Assembly: GCA_910577275.1 (NCBI GenBank)
Contig: CAJTMW010000013.1
Coordinates: forward strand, 1 to 64,000
DNA length: 64,000 bases
Origin: an uncultured Lachnospiraceae bacterium
GTDB taxonomy: Bacteria; Bacillota; Clostridia; Lachnospirales; Lachnospiraceae
Direction of reading: 5' to 3'
In this document: one piece after another, positions 35,163-43,959 of the stretch
Position numbering within the stretch: the stretch's first letter is position 1
Layout of the letters: each line of letters begins with the position of its first letter
The notes under the pieces: generated by a model
What the model was told of the DNA's origin: nothing
What the model saw: only the letters and a program-made list of their open reading frames with translations
Database searches by the model: none
Program-made: the position numbers and the translations under genes

Positions 35163-35792
35163 ATGAACAATATTGAACGCCGCGATGCCCAGATGGCATA
35201 CATATCGGACGGGACGATTTTTGAGGAACAGCTGGTATGCAGGAAGCTGCTCCAGAAGCTGAATTTTATGGACAGGTCGGATTTTGAAGGCGTAGCAGCC
35301 GTGGTAAAGGAGCTGCTCGGCAAATCCGACGGCGCTTTTATCAACCCGCCTTTTTACTGCGACTACGGAAAGCACATTGAAGTGGGCAAAAACTTTTTTG
35401 CAAACTATAACTGCACCCTGATTGACGTGGCAAAAATCAAAATCGGAGACAACTGCCAGATGGCGCCCAATGTGGCGATTTATACGGCGGGACATCCGGT
35501 GCATCCCGTCAGCCGAAATTCCGCTTACGAATACGGAAAGGAAGTTACCATCGGCGACAACGTATGGCTTGGCGGCAATACAGTGGTATGCCCGGGCGTA
35601 CATATCGGAAATAACGTGGTGATTGGCGCGGGAAGCGTTGTCACAAAGGACATTCCCGACTGGACCATAGCGGCGGGGAATCCCTGCAAGGTGATTCGCA
35701 AAATTACCGACGACGATAAAAGGAAGCTGTTTAAAAACGAGGAAATCGACGAGGAAGCCTGGGCGGATATCGTCCAAAGAATGGAATTTTAG
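35163..35792 (+). CDS. Sugar O-acetyltransferase (maltose/galactoside type)
   Basis: 209 residues, left-handed beta-helix hexapeptide repeats: NPPFYCDYGKHIEVGKNFFA, then GHPVHPVSR and GAGSVVTKDIPDWTIAAGNP. The catalytic His is in YTAGHPVH. Acetyl-CoA-dependent acetylation of a sugar. ATG 35163 follows CGGAGGAGAAAG. A diverged paralogue is at 57755. Confidence 0.92.
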   Translation: MNNIERRDAQMAYISDGTIFEEQLVCRKLLQKLNFMDRSDFEGVAAVVKELLGKSDGAFINPPFYCDYGKHIEVGKNFFANYNCTLIDVAKIKIGDNCQMAPNVAIYTAGHPVHPVSRNSAYEYGKEVTIGDNVWLGGNTVVCPGVHIGNNVVIGAGSVVTKDIPDWTIAAGNPCKVIRKITDDDKRKLFKNEEIDEEAWADIVQRMEF

Positions 35793-35798
35793 GTACCT

Positions 35799-36893
35799 AT
35801 GAATCAGATATTCATGATTATCATGGCGGTCAGCGCGGTAATCGGCGGTATTGACAGAATACGGGGAAACAAGTGGGGATACGGAGCCAAATTCGAGGAA
35901 GGCTTTCTGTTCCTTGGGCCTACCGCCCTGTCCATGGCGGGCATGATATGCCTTGCGCCGGTGCTTTCCGATGTTCTGGGGAAGGCGGTTATCCCTTTTT
36001 ACCGCATGATTGGCGCGGACCCGGGGATGTTTGGAAGCCTCCTTGCCATCGACATGGGAGGCTATCAGCTGGCGGCGGAACTGGCGGAAGATGCCTGGAT
36101 TGGCAGTTATGCCGGAATCGTTGCAGCGGCGATTTTCGGCTGTACTGTGGTTTTTACAATCCCCGTGGGAATGGGAATGATTGAGGCAGGAGACAGAGGA
36201 TTTTTTGCCAGAGGAATCATGCTGGGAATTATTACCATGCCGGTGGGACTTGTGACGGGAGGCATCCTTGCAGGGCTTTCCACCATAGAATGTATCCGGC
36301 AGAACCTCCCGGTATTTGCGCTGGCGGCTTTGCTCCTTCTGGGGCTGTGGAAAATACCGGAGAAAATGATTCGGGGCTTCTGCGCTTTTGCAAAAGGAAT
36401 CCAGTGGGTGATTACCGTCGGACTGGTGCTTGGCGTAGTAGAATATATGTGCGGCATTTCTCTGGTGAAGAATCTTGCGCCCCTTTCGGAGGCAATGGAA
36501 ACCGTATCGTCCATCGGAATCGTGATGCTGGGCAGCCTTCCGGCGGCGGAATTTTTACAGAGGATTCTGAGAAAGCCCTTTTTGCTTCTGGGAAAGCAGC
36601 TGGGCATGAATCCGGCGGGAATGACGGGGCTTTTGGTGGGAATGGTAAGCGTGATTCCGGCAATTGCCATGTATAAGGATATGGACGAAAAGGGCAAGGT
36701 GGTAAACGGAGCCTTTCTGGTCAGCGCGGCAAGCATGCTGGCGGCTCACGCGGGCTTTACCCTAAGCCGGGAGCCGGAGCTTCTGGGAGCCATGCTGGGC
36801 GCGAAGCTCAGCGGAGGGGCGGCGGCTTTTATTCTGGCAATGCTTTTGCTGCGCGGAGATAAGGCGGCTTTTGAAAAAACTGATAGTATTTAA
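35799..36893 (+). CDS. eutH: EutH-type ethanolamine transporter
   Basis: 364 residues with about ten hydrophobic segments. Blocks such as GFLFLGPTALSMAGMICLAP, DPGMFGSLLAIDMGGYQLA and NPAGMTGLLVGMVSVIPAIA are characteristic of EutH. EutH carries ethanolamine into the cell. No other eut gene is in the window, so it is an orphan here. Starts seven bases after the acetyltransferase stop; the ribosome-binding site is weak. Confidence 0.88.
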   Translation: MNQIFMIIMAVSAVIGGIDRIRGNKWGYGAKFEEGFLFLGPTALSMAGMICLAPVLSDVLGKAVIPFYRMIGADPGMFGSLLAIDMGGYQLAAELAEDAWIGSYAGIVAAAIFGCTVVFTIPVGMGMIEAGDRGFFARGIMLGIITMPVGLVTGGILAGLSTIECIRQNLPVFALAALLLLGLWKIPEKMIRGFCAFAKGIQWVITVGLVLGVVEYMCGISLVKNLAPLSEAMETVSSIGIVMLGSLPAAEFLQRILRKPFLLLGKQLGMNPAGMTGLLVGMVSVIPAIAMYKDMDEKGKVVNGAFLVSAASMLAAHAGFTLSREPELLGAMLGAKLSGGAAAFILAMLLLRGDKAAFEKTDSI

Positions 36894-36958
36894 GGAAAGA
36901 CTCTGGTATGATAGGGAAAACGGTTTTCGAAAGCCCTGAAATGGAGGAAAGAGCGAAA

Positions 36959-38464
36959 ATGAATGCAATAACCGGCGACGACTTGAAATTTTTTAAGGAA
37001 TATAAAGAGATTTGCTCCGCCTATCAGCTGGCGGGCAGCACCATGTATTTTGATTTGGCGACCGCAGCGCCGAAAGCGGGAGTCCCCTACAGGAACAGAA
37101 TGCTCTCCGTTCTGCTGGGCGAAGCCTTTTCCTGGCAGATGAAGCCGGAGCATTTAAAGCGTCTGGAGGAGATGTATCAGAAAGCGGAGGAGGAAAGCGA
37201 GCTGAAAAAGGAGCTGGCGCTTTACTTCCGCCTGATTGAGGACGTAAGAAAGCTTCCCAAGGAAGTGTATGTCAGAAGAAAACAGATTCTGGCGGACAGC
37301 CAGAGTATCTGGGAGCAGGCAAAGGCAAAAAATGATTTTTCCATGTTTGCGCCATATCTGGAAAAGGTGATAGAGAGCCAGAAGGAGGTTCTTAACTTTC
37401 TGGATAAAAGCTGTTCTGATTACGACTATCTGCTTGACCGCTATGAGATGGGAACTGACGCCGGAATGTATGACAGCTTTTTTTCAAAAGTGAAGGAAAA
37501 GCTGCTTCCCCTCATCCGTGAGATTCAGGAGAGAGGCAGGAAAATCGACGATTCCGTCCTGTTTGCCGATTATGATATAAAGGAGCAGGAAGCCTTTCTG
37601 GAAGAGCTGAAGGATTACATGCAGGTTGACAGAGACTGCTGCTATATGGGCGTTTCCGAGCATCCTTTTACGGAGTTTTTCTCTGCAAAGGAGGCCAGAA
37701 TCACCACCCATTATCATAAAGACAGCTTGATGTCCGCCATTTTATCGACGGTCCATGAGTACGGACATGCCCTGTACGCGCTGCAGGTTGAGGAAAAATA
37801 TGACGGAACTGCATTAAAGGACGCAATCGGCTCCGCCATGCATGAAAGCCAGTCCCGGCTGATGGAAAATCATATCGGCAGAAATCCGGCTTTCTGGGAG
37901 AGCAATTACCCGAAGTTGCAAAAGCGTTTCCCGGATAAGCTTGGAAACATTTCTTTGGAACGTTTTATGGAGATGGTAAATGTGTCCAGACCTTCCCTTA
38001 TCCGAACAGAGGCGGACGAACTGACTTACCCGGTGCATGTGCTGATTCGTTATGAGCTGGAAAAGGAAATTTTCGGCGGCGGCGTGGACGTGAGCCGGCT
38101 GGACAGCCTCTGGAACGACAAATACCAGTCATATCTCGGCGTTTGCGCCGCCCGTTCCTCGGAGGGGATTTTGCAGGATATCCATTGGAGCGCCGGGGAT
38201 TTCGGCTATTTTCCGACTTACGCCCTTGGCAGCGCCTATGCCGCCCAGTTTTTCCATGCCATGGAGAAGGAAATTCCCGTGGAGGAAGCGCTGCGAAAGG
38301 GAGATTTCCACGTTATCAGTAACTGGCTGAAAGAAAAGATTCATCGGTACGGCGCGTCTAAAACCGCCGACGAAATTCTGGTTCTGGCCACAGGGGAGCA
38401 TTTTAATCCTGATTATTACATTGATTATCTGGTGGAGAAATATACGAAGCTGTATCATTTGTAG
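36959..38464 (+). CDS. M32-family metallo-carboxypeptidase
   Basis: 501 residues, the normal M32 length. The zinc motif HEYGHALYALQ (HExxH) lies mid-protein, and the third ligand and AMHESQSRLMEN (HES[QR]) follow. M32 enzymes remove C-terminal residues from peptides, cytoplasmic. ATG 36959 follows GGAGGAAAGAGCGAAA; an upstream in-frame start at 36908 is less likely. Confidence 0.93.
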   Translation: MNAITGDDLKFFKEYKEICSAYQLAGSTMYFDLATAAPKAGVPYRNRMLSVLLGEAFSWQMKPEHLKRLEEMYQKAEEESELKKELALYFRLIEDVRKLPKEVYVRRKQILADSQSIWEQAKAKNDFSMFAPYLEKVIESQKEVLNFLDKSCSDYDYLLDRYEMGTDAGMYDSFFSKVKEKLLPLIREIQERGRKIDDSVLFADYDIKEQEAFLEELKDYMQVDRDCCYMGVSEHPFTEFFSAKEARITTHYHKDSLMSAILSTVHEYGHALYALQVEEKYDGTALKDAIGSAMHESQSRLMENHIGRNPAFWESNYPKLQKRFPDKLGNISLERFMEMVNVSRPSLIRTEADELTYPVHVLIRYELEKEIFGGGVDVSRLDSLWNDKYQSYLGVCAARSSEGILQDIHWSAGDFGYFPTYALGSAYAAQFFHAMEKEIPVEEALRKGDFHVISNWLKEKIHRYGASKTADEILVLATGEHFNPDYYIDYLVEKYTKLYHL

Positions 38465-38480
38465 GAAAGAACTGTAGAAT

Positions 38481-38569
38481 GGCAGATGCCTGAAAGCGCA
38501 CGGAAGAAATTGAGGACATGAAATGGCATCAGTTTCTTCCAGACAAAGATGAGCCAAAGGGCATCTGCC
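38481..38569 (+). ncRNA. Candidate structured 5' leader of the DUF3842 gene
   Basis: GGCAGATGCC (38481-38490) pairs perfectly with GGCATCTGCC (38560-38569), and inside it GGAAGAAA (38502-38509) pairs with TTTCTTCC (38533-38540), leaving an 11-by-19-base internal loop and a 23-base hairpin loop. The ribosome-binding site of the next gene follows. No U-run follows, so it is not a simple terminator. I know no named riboswitch class it matches. Confidence 0.5.
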
Positions 38570-38591
38570 GGAATTTAAACAGAGGTATGGA

Positions 38592-38996
38592 ATGAATATT
38601 TTAGTAATCGATGCACAAGGGGGCGGCATCGGAAAACAGGTCATCACCGCCATAAAAAAGAATTTTCCCGGCCAGCCGGTGACTGCGGTGGGAACCAACA
38701 GCGCGGCAACCTCCGCCATGCTGAAAGCCGGGGCCGACGAGGCGGCCACCGGAGAAAATGCGGCAGCGGTGTGCTGCCGGAAGGCGGATATCATCATAGG
38801 GCCCATTGGAATCGTCATTGCGGATTCCCTGCTCGGGGAAATCACACCGGCTATGGCAGTTGCAATCGGACAAAGCCGGGCAAAACGGATTCTGATTCCG
38901 GTGAACCACTGTGATAATTATGTCGTTGGGGTTTCGGATTTGTCCATGGCGCGGCTGATAGACGGGGTGGTGGCGGAGGTTCGGAAGTTGGTTTAA
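38592..38996 (+). CDS. DUF3842 family protein
   Basis: 134 residues, starting MNILVIDAQGGGIGKQVITA, a nucleotide-binding-like Gly-rich loop (residues 8-14), and RILIPVNHCDNYVVGVSDLS near the C-terminus, as in DUF3842. Widespread in Clostridia, function unknown. AGAGG precedes the start. It has its own structured leader (38481-38569). Confidence 0.9.
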   Translation: MNILVIDAQGGGIGKQVITAIKKNFPGQPVTAVGTNSAATSAMLKAGADEAATGENAAAVCCRKADIIIGPIGIVIADSLLGEITPAMAVAIGQSRAKRILIPVNHCDNYVVGVSDLSMARLIDGVVAEVRKLV

Positions 38997-39035
38997 AAAT
39001 TTAATAGTTGTTATGAACTTTCGCTTTTGTCAGTC

Positions 39036-39064
39036 TTGAAAAAATTATGATTTCTGTATATAAT
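39036..39064 (+). promoter_or_regulatory. Strong promoter of the peptide/nickel-type ABC operon
   Basis: TTGAAA (39036-39041), 17 bases, TATAAT (39059-39064). The predicted start near 39071 leaves a leader of about 300 bases before the first gene. Confidence 0.85.
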
Positions 39065-39224
39065 ATCAACATTGAAAAGAAAGCAATTCTATATACTGCA
39101 ATACACCCAATCAGGCAGCTCGAAGCTGCCTGCCGGAGCCGAAGCTCCCAAAAGCATTAAAGTTTGACATTGTCAATACAAAAGTCAGACTCATTGTTCG
39201 CGGAATAAAGTATGTACATGAAGG

Positions 39225-39260
39225 CATACGACCTCTCAGAAGGAGGCTGTATGTTTTTTT
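39225..39260 (+). terminator. Terminator/attenuator hairpin in the ABC-operon leader
   Basis: CATAC (39225-39229) and GTATG (39249-39253), with inner CCTC (39232-39235) and GAGG (39243-39246), one G-U pair and one A-C mismatch, followed by seven T (39254-39260). GTATG at 39210-39214 can pair with the same CATAC arm, so an antiterminator form is possible. Confidence 0.7.
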
Positions 39261-39309
39261 ATGCGTCGAAGAACGGGAGGCAGATTGAAAATTGCCATTT
39301 TCAGTCTGC

Positions 39310-39360
39310 AGGTTTGTGTCTGCACAGCATCCACAAACCTGATATGCACAAAAGCTGTGC
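39310..39360 (+). promoter_or_regulatory. H-type pseudoknot next to the ribosome-binding site
   Basis: Stem 1: AGGTTTGTG (39310-39318) with CACAAACCT (39332-39340). Stem 2: GCACAGC (39322-39328), inside the loop of stem 1, with GCTGTGC (39354-39360). Both stems are perfect. The AGGAG of the binding-protein gene lies 8-12 bases after stem 2, placing translation within reach of the structure. Confidence 0.65.
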
Positions 39361-39376
39361 GGAAATGAGGAGCAGA

Positions 39377-40978
39377 ATGAAAAAAACCATCTCAATATTA
39401 ATAATTACAGCCATGCTTTTATCCATGGCGGCCTGCGGCGGGGAAAACACAAATAAGGGCGGAGCGGGCACGGAGACGGCAGAGCCGGGGGCGGAAACAA
39501 CAGACAGGACTTCCGAACAGGTGACATTAGTCTACGGAAGCGGCGACTATACCCGCATCAATCCGGCGATGGACGAGCACGGAGAGATAAATATTCTGTT
39601 ATTTGGCGGGCTGACGGCTCATGACGGAGAGAATCAGGTGATTCCCGGGCTTGCAGAGAGCTGGGAATTTGATGAGGAAACCTGCACATACACCTTTCAT
39701 CTCCGGGAAGGGGTAAAGTGGCATGACGGGCAGGCGTTTACTGCCGATGATGTGAAATTCACCATAGAGGCGATTATGAATCCTGACAACGGCTCGGAGA
39801 ATGCGCCCAATTACGAGGATGTGGAGGAGATTAGCGTGACGGATGATTATACGATTGCCTTTCGGCTCTCCGCGCCTAATGTGGCGTTTCTTGACTACAT
39901 GACTATGGGGATTCTGCCCCGGCATCTTCTGGAAGGAGAGGACATGCAGGAGTCCGATTTTTTCCGAAATCCTGTGGGAACAGGGCCTTATAAGCTGGAA
40001 AGCTGGGACGCAGGGCAATCGATTACGCTTGTGAAAAACGAAGATTATTATAAAGGGAGTCCGAATATAGACAGGATTGTATTCAAGATTGTTCCCGATG
40101 ACAATGCGAAGGCAATTCAAATGGAGTCCGGGGAGCTGGACATGGCGCTTCTTACGCCAAGGGATGCGCAGGCTTTTGCGGGCAGAGAGGGTTATACCTG
40201 TTATGACATGGAGACCTCCGATTACCGGGGAATTCTCTTTAATTTCCAGAATGAATACTGGACAAAAAACAGGGATATTATTCCGGCAATCTGCTATGCC
40301 ATAGACCGTCAGGCAATCATTGACGCCGTGCTTTTAGGACAGGGAATGGCTGCTTACGGCCCGCTGCAGAGGAATATATATAATAAGGAAGAGATAGAGC
40401 ATTATGATTACAATCCGAAAAAGGCAAAGGAAATTCTGGAAGGGGCCGGCTGTGTTATGGGAGAGGACGGTTTTTATACCAGAGACGGGGAAAATGTGGG
40501 ATTTGTAATCAGTGTGGGCGCCGGCGACCAGGTTCGCATTGATATGGCGCAGGCGGCGGCATCGCAGCTTCAGGCAGTCGGAATCGACTGTTCGGTGGAG
40601 ATTCCCGCTCAGGTGGACTGGGGCGGGCAGATGGCGTATCTTATCGGCTGGGGAAGCCCTTTTGACGCGGACGACCACACCTATAAGGTTTTCGGGACAG
40701 GCAAAGGCGCAAATTATTCCGGGTATTCCAACGAGAAGGTGGACAGGTATCTGACGCTGGCGAGAGAGTCTGACGACCCTAAGGTACGGGCTGAAAATTA
40801 CGGCAGATTTCAGGAAGAGCTTGCCGCTGACCCGGCCTTTGCGTTTATCTGTTATATAGACGCAAACTATGTGGCGAAGTCGGGCATAAAGGGAATTTCC
40901 GCAGATACGGTAATGGGGCATCACGGCGTTGGAATTTTCTGGAATGTTTCGGAATGGGAGTACGAGGGAAATCGTTAA
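39377..40978 (+). CDS. ABC transporter substrate-binding lipoprotein, peptide/nickel family
   Basis: 533 residues from ATG 39377: signal peptide MKKTISILIITAMLLSMAA with lipobox MAAC (Cys20), then an SBP_bac_5 fold with YTFHLREGVKWHDGQAFTAD and FFRNPVGTGPYKLESW. The frame is open for 55 codons upstream, but that stretch holds the leader's structures and the signal sequence fixes the start. AATGAGGAGC is the ribosome-binding site. First gene of a four-gene import operon. Ligand could be a peptide or a metal chelate; not readable. Confidence 0.92.
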   Translation: MKKTISILIITAMLLSMAACGGENTNKGGAGTETAEPGAETTDRTSEQVTLVYGSGDYTRINPAMDEHGEINILLFGGLTAHDGENQVIPGLAESWEFDEETCTYTFHLREGVKWHDGQAFTADDVKFTIEAIMNPDNGSENAPNYEDVEEISVTDDYTIAFRLSAPNVAFLDYMTMGILPRHLLEGEDMQESDFFRNPVGTGPYKLESWDAGQSITLVKNEDYYKGSPNIDRIVFKIVPDDNAKAIQMESGELDMALLTPRDAQAFAGREGYTCYDMETSDYRGILFNFQNEYWTKNRDIIPAICYAIDRQAIIDAVLLGQGMAAYGPLQRNIYNKEEIEHYDYNPKKAKEILEGAGCVMGEDGFYTRDGENVGFVISVGAGDQVRIDMAQAAASQLQAVGIDCSVEIPAQVDWGGQMAYLIGWGSPFDADDHTYKVFGTGKGANYSGYSNEKVDRYLTLARESDDPKVRAENYGRFQEELAADPAFAFICYIDANYVAKSGIKGISADTVMGHHGVGIFWNVSEWEYEGNR

Positions 40979-40979
40979 G

Positions 40980-42989
40980 ATGGCGGAACTTAAGAAGGCG
41001 GAACTGTTGGAGGTTAAAAATTTATCTGTCAGCTTTTTTTCACCGCGGGGAGAAATCTGCGCCGTGCGCGACGTGAGCTTTTCCTTAAAGCAGGGAGAAG
41101 TGCTGGCAATCGTGGGGGAGTCGGGCTGCGGAAAAAGCGCTTTGTGTAAAAGCATTATGAAGCTTTTGCCGGAGCATGCAAAAATAAAGTCGGGCAGTAT
41201 TTTAATCAACGGGGCGGATATCACAAATTACGGGGAAAGGGAGATGCAAAAGCTCCGGGGCAGTCTGTTTTCCATGGTTTTTCAGAACCCTGTGACTGCG
41301 CTGAACCCCACAATGTCCGTTGGCAGGCAGATTGAGGAGGCGGTCAGGCTTCACCAGCCGAAGCTCTCCCGCAAGGCTTTGGAGGAAAGGGCAATGGAGC
41401 TGCTTCGGTTGGTGGAAATTGACAGGCCGAAGGAGAGGCTTATGCAGTACCCTTATCATTTGTCAGGGGGACAGCGGCAGCGGGTTGTGATGGCCATAGC
41501 CCTTGCGGGCAATCCCGATATTCTGTTTGCCGACGAGCCTACCACGGCTCTTGACGTGACGATTCAGGCGCAGATTTTGGATTTGTTCAAAAATCTTCAG
41601 AAAAAGCTGGGAACCGCCACGGTTTTTGTGAGCCATGATTTGGGGGTGGTGGCAAAAGTGGCGGACAGGGTTGCAGTCATGTATGCGGGAAAAATTGTGG
41701 AAATCGGGACGGCGGGGGAGGTTTATCATGACCCGAGGCATCCTTATACCTGGGGATTGATGCGCTCGCTCCCTTCCATGGCGAAGGGGCGGGATATGCT
41801 GTACACCATTCCGGGTATGCCGCCTACGCTTAGGAAGCCCCCGAAAGGAGACGCTTTTGCCTGCCGGAACGAGTACGCCCTTGCCATCGATTATGAGAAG
41901 GAGCCGCCCATGTTCCGGGTTACGGACACTCATTATGCCGCCACCTGGCTTTTGGATGAGCGTGCGCCAAAGATGGAAAGCCCTTTTGGCGAAAGAGGGG
42001 GGAGCTTCAGCCGGGAAAACAGGGATTTCGCACAGACACATTCGGCGGAGTCTGGGAAGAAGCCGTTGGGGTATGAGAAGAAGCCAACGGAGCCTGTGAA
42101 GAAGCTGCCAGAGATTGCGGCAACGTTGCCAGAGAGCCTTCCCGGCGGACAGGGCCGGAAGGATAAGGAAATTTTACTTGACGTGCGCCATTTATCCCAC
42201 AGCTTTCCTCTGGCCGGAGGCGGTTTTATAAAAGCGGTGGAGGACGTTTCCTTCCAGATACGCCGGGGAGAGATTTTCGGACTGGTGGGAGAGTCCGGCT
42301 CCGGGAAGTCAACGGTGGCGCGGTGCGTGATGAATATTTATAAGCCTGACGGCGGCAGCATTTTCTATAAAGGAATAGACGCAGGCGGTAATACCAGGCG
42401 AAACAGGGCTTTTTGGCAGAACCGGAAAATTCTCCAGAGCACAAGGCAGATTATTTTTCAGGATTCCGATTCCAGTTTAAATCCTCGCATGAGGGTGTGC
42501 GATATCATTGCAGAGCCCATGAGGCTCCAGAAAAGGACGCCGCCGCGGGGTTCCTTCCGCGCGGAGGCGGAGTTTCAGATGCGTTATGTGGGGCTGGACG
42601 CAGACTATCTGGATAAGTACCCGTCCGAATTATCAGGCGGTCAGCGGCAGAGGGTGGCAATAGCCAGAGCCCTTTCCATGGAGCCGGAGCTTCTGGTCGC
42701 GGACGAGCCTGTGGCCTCTCTGGATGTTTCCATTCAGGCGCAGATTATCAATTTGTTCCGTCATCTGCAAAGGGAGCACGGATTTTCCTTTCTTTTTATT
42801 GCCCATGATTTGAGCGTGGTGGAGTTTTTGTGCGACAGGGTGGGGGTGATGTATCAGGGAAAGCTGGTGGAGACCGCGCCTGTGCGGGAGCTGTTTGAAA
42901 ATCCAGGGCATCCTTATACGAAATCATTGATAGCGGCAATTCCCGTGCCCGACCCGGGAAATCAGGAGAAATCAGATGTCAAAGCATAA
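40980..42989 (+). CDS. Fused double ABC ATPase of a peptide/nickel transporter (OppD-OppF type)
   Basis: 669 residues. ATPase 1: GESGCGKS (46-53), LSGGQRQRVVMAIALAG, FADEPTTALDV and the OppD-type C-terminal region; here the oligopeptide CxNG-like cysteine region reads GDAFACRNEYAL. ATPase 2 after residue about 400: GESGSGKSTVARCVM, LSGGQRQRVAIARALSMEP, ADEPVASLDV. The linker (about 340-395) is repetitive, Lys/Pro/Glu-rich. Two separate genes are more usual; a single chain ensures equal amounts. Starts one base after the binding-protein stop; overlaps permease 1 by 14 bases. Confidence 0.93.
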   Translation: MAELKKAELLEVKNLSVSFFSPRGEICAVRDVSFSLKQGEVLAIVGESGCGKSALCKSIMKLLPEHAKIKSGSILINGADITNYGEREMQKLRGSLFSMVFQNPVTALNPTMSVGRQIEEAVRLHQPKLSRKALEERAMELLRLVEIDRPKERLMQYPYHLSGGQRQRVVMAIALAGNPDILFADEPTTALDVTIQAQILDLFKNLQKKLGTATVFVSHDLGVVAKVADRVAVMYAGKIVEIGTAGEVYHDPRHPYTWGLMRSLPSMAKGRDMLYTIPGMPPTLRKPPKGDAFACRNEYALAIDYEKEPPMFRVTDTHYAATWLLDERAPKMESPFGERGGSFSRENRDFAQTHSAESGKKPLGYEKKPTEPVKKLPEIAATLPESLPGGQGRKDKEILLDVRHLSHSFPLAGGGFIKAVEDVSFQIRRGEIFGLVGESGSGKSTVARCVMNIYKPDGGSIFYKGIDAGGNTRRNRAFWQNRKILQSTRQIIFQDSDSSLNPRMRVCDIIAEPMRLQKRTPPRGSFRAEAEFQMRYVGLDADYLDKYPSELSGGQRQRVAIARALSMEPELLVADEPVASLDVSIQAQIINLFRHLQREHGFSFLFIAHDLSVVEFLCDRVGVMYQGKLVETAPVRELFENPGHPYTKSLIAAIPVPDPGNQEKSDVKA

Positions 42990-43959
42990 CAGGATACGTT
43001 ATTTTTGCCGAAAATTTTTAACATTTACCGTCAGCATTTTTCTGCTGTCTTTCCTTGTCTTTTATATTTCAAGGCTGGCTCCGGGAGACCAGCTGGTATC
43101 CTATTACGGAGACCGGGTGGAGAAAATGAGTCCGAAGGAGAGGGAATGGGCGGAGGAGAGGCTGGGGCTTAAAGATTCCATTACCAGCCAGTATTTCCGG
43201 TGGCTGGGCGGAGCCGTGCAGGGGGATTTCGGCATTTCCTACAAATACAAAATGGACGTCACAGAGGTGATTGCCGGAAGAATCGGCAACACCCTGATTC
43301 TTGGCGGGATTGGATTTTTGTTGATTTTTATCCTTGCGCTTCTCCTTGGGATTCTGTGCGCATGGTATGAAGATAAATGGCCGGATAAAATTATCTGTAA
43401 GGCAGGCACGGTTACCAGCTGCATTCCCGAATTCTGGCTGTCGCTTCTTCTGATTTTGATTTTTTCCGTGTGGCTGCATCTCCTTCCAAGCTCAGGGGCT
43501 TATTCCGTTGGGGGCGGAGGCTTTGCGGACAGGGCGGTTCATCTGATTCTTCCGCTGACAATTGTTGTGACGGGGCATCTGTGGTATTATGCCTACATGA
43601 TTCGCAATAAGCTTCTGGAGGAGGTACGGGCGGACTATGTTCTTCTTGCAAAGTCGAAGGGGCTTGCAAAGCGCAGCATTATGTTCCGGCATTGCCTTCG
43701 GAATGTGATTCCTTCTTATTTAAGTATTATGGCAATCTCCGTTCCTCATGTGCTGGGAGGAACCTACATTGTGGAGACGGTTTTTTCCTATCCGGGAATC
43801 GGCACGCTTTCCTATGAAAGCGCCAGATATAAGGATTACAATTTGCTGATGGTGCTGTGTCTTCTTACCGGCATTGTGGTGATTTGCAGCAATACCGTTG
43901 CACAGATGATAAACGAGCGGATTGACCCGAGAATCAGAGCGGAGGTAAAAGAGCCTTGA
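42976..43959 (+). CDS. Peptide/nickel-type ABC permease (DppB/NikB type)
   Basis: 327 residues, six membrane segments. The N-terminal part FYISRLAPGDQL and the C-terminal motif ETVFSYPGIGTLSYESARYK are typical of DppB/NikB; the EAA-like loop is ADYVLLAKSKGLAKRSIMFR. AGGAGAAATCAG precedes the start within the ATPase gene. Pairs with the DppC-type permease that begins at its stop. Confidence 0.93.
   Translation: MSKHNRIRYFCRKFLTFTVSIFLLSFLVFYISRLAPGDQLVSYYGDRVEKMSPKEREWAEERLGLKDSITSQYFRWLGGAVQGDFGISYKYKMDVTEVIAGRIGNTLILGGIGFLLIFILALLLGILCAWYEDKWPDKIICKAGTVTSCIPEFWLSLLLILIFSVWLHLLPSSGAYSVGGGGFADRAVHLILPLTIVVTGHLWYYAYMIRNKLLEEVRADYVLLAKSKGLAKRSIMFRHCLRNVIPSYLSIMAISVPHVLGGTYIVETVFSYPGIGTLSYESARYKDYNLLMVLCLLTGIVVICSNTVAQMINERIDPRIRAEVKEP

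Larger units (their letters stand above)
39071..39376 (+). ncRNA. Long structured leader RNA with terminator and pseudoknot
   Basis: Elements in order: two tandem hairpins (GGCAGCT/AGCTGCC at 39114-39130, GGAGC/GCTCC at 39135-39148), the palindrome TTGACA-T-TGTCAA (39164-39176), a competing pair GTATG/CATAC (39210-39229), a terminator-like hairpin with T7 (39225-39260), a 12-bp hairpin with loop TGCC (39281-39308), and an H-type pseudoknot (39310-39360) just before the ribosome-binding site. Both a transcriptional and a translational switch can be drawn. Promoter, terminator and pseudoknot are seen directly; ligand control is inference. Confidence 0.6.

Noticed and set aside
39212..39376. N-terminal extension of the peptide-binding lipoprotein
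   Set aside because: The frame is open, but this stretch holds a terminator hairpin and a pseudoknot, and a complete lipoprotein signal begins at 39377.
40334..41224. 296-codon minus-strand frame
   Set aside because: Antisense to the binding-protein and ATPase genes; no ribosome-binding site or family signature.
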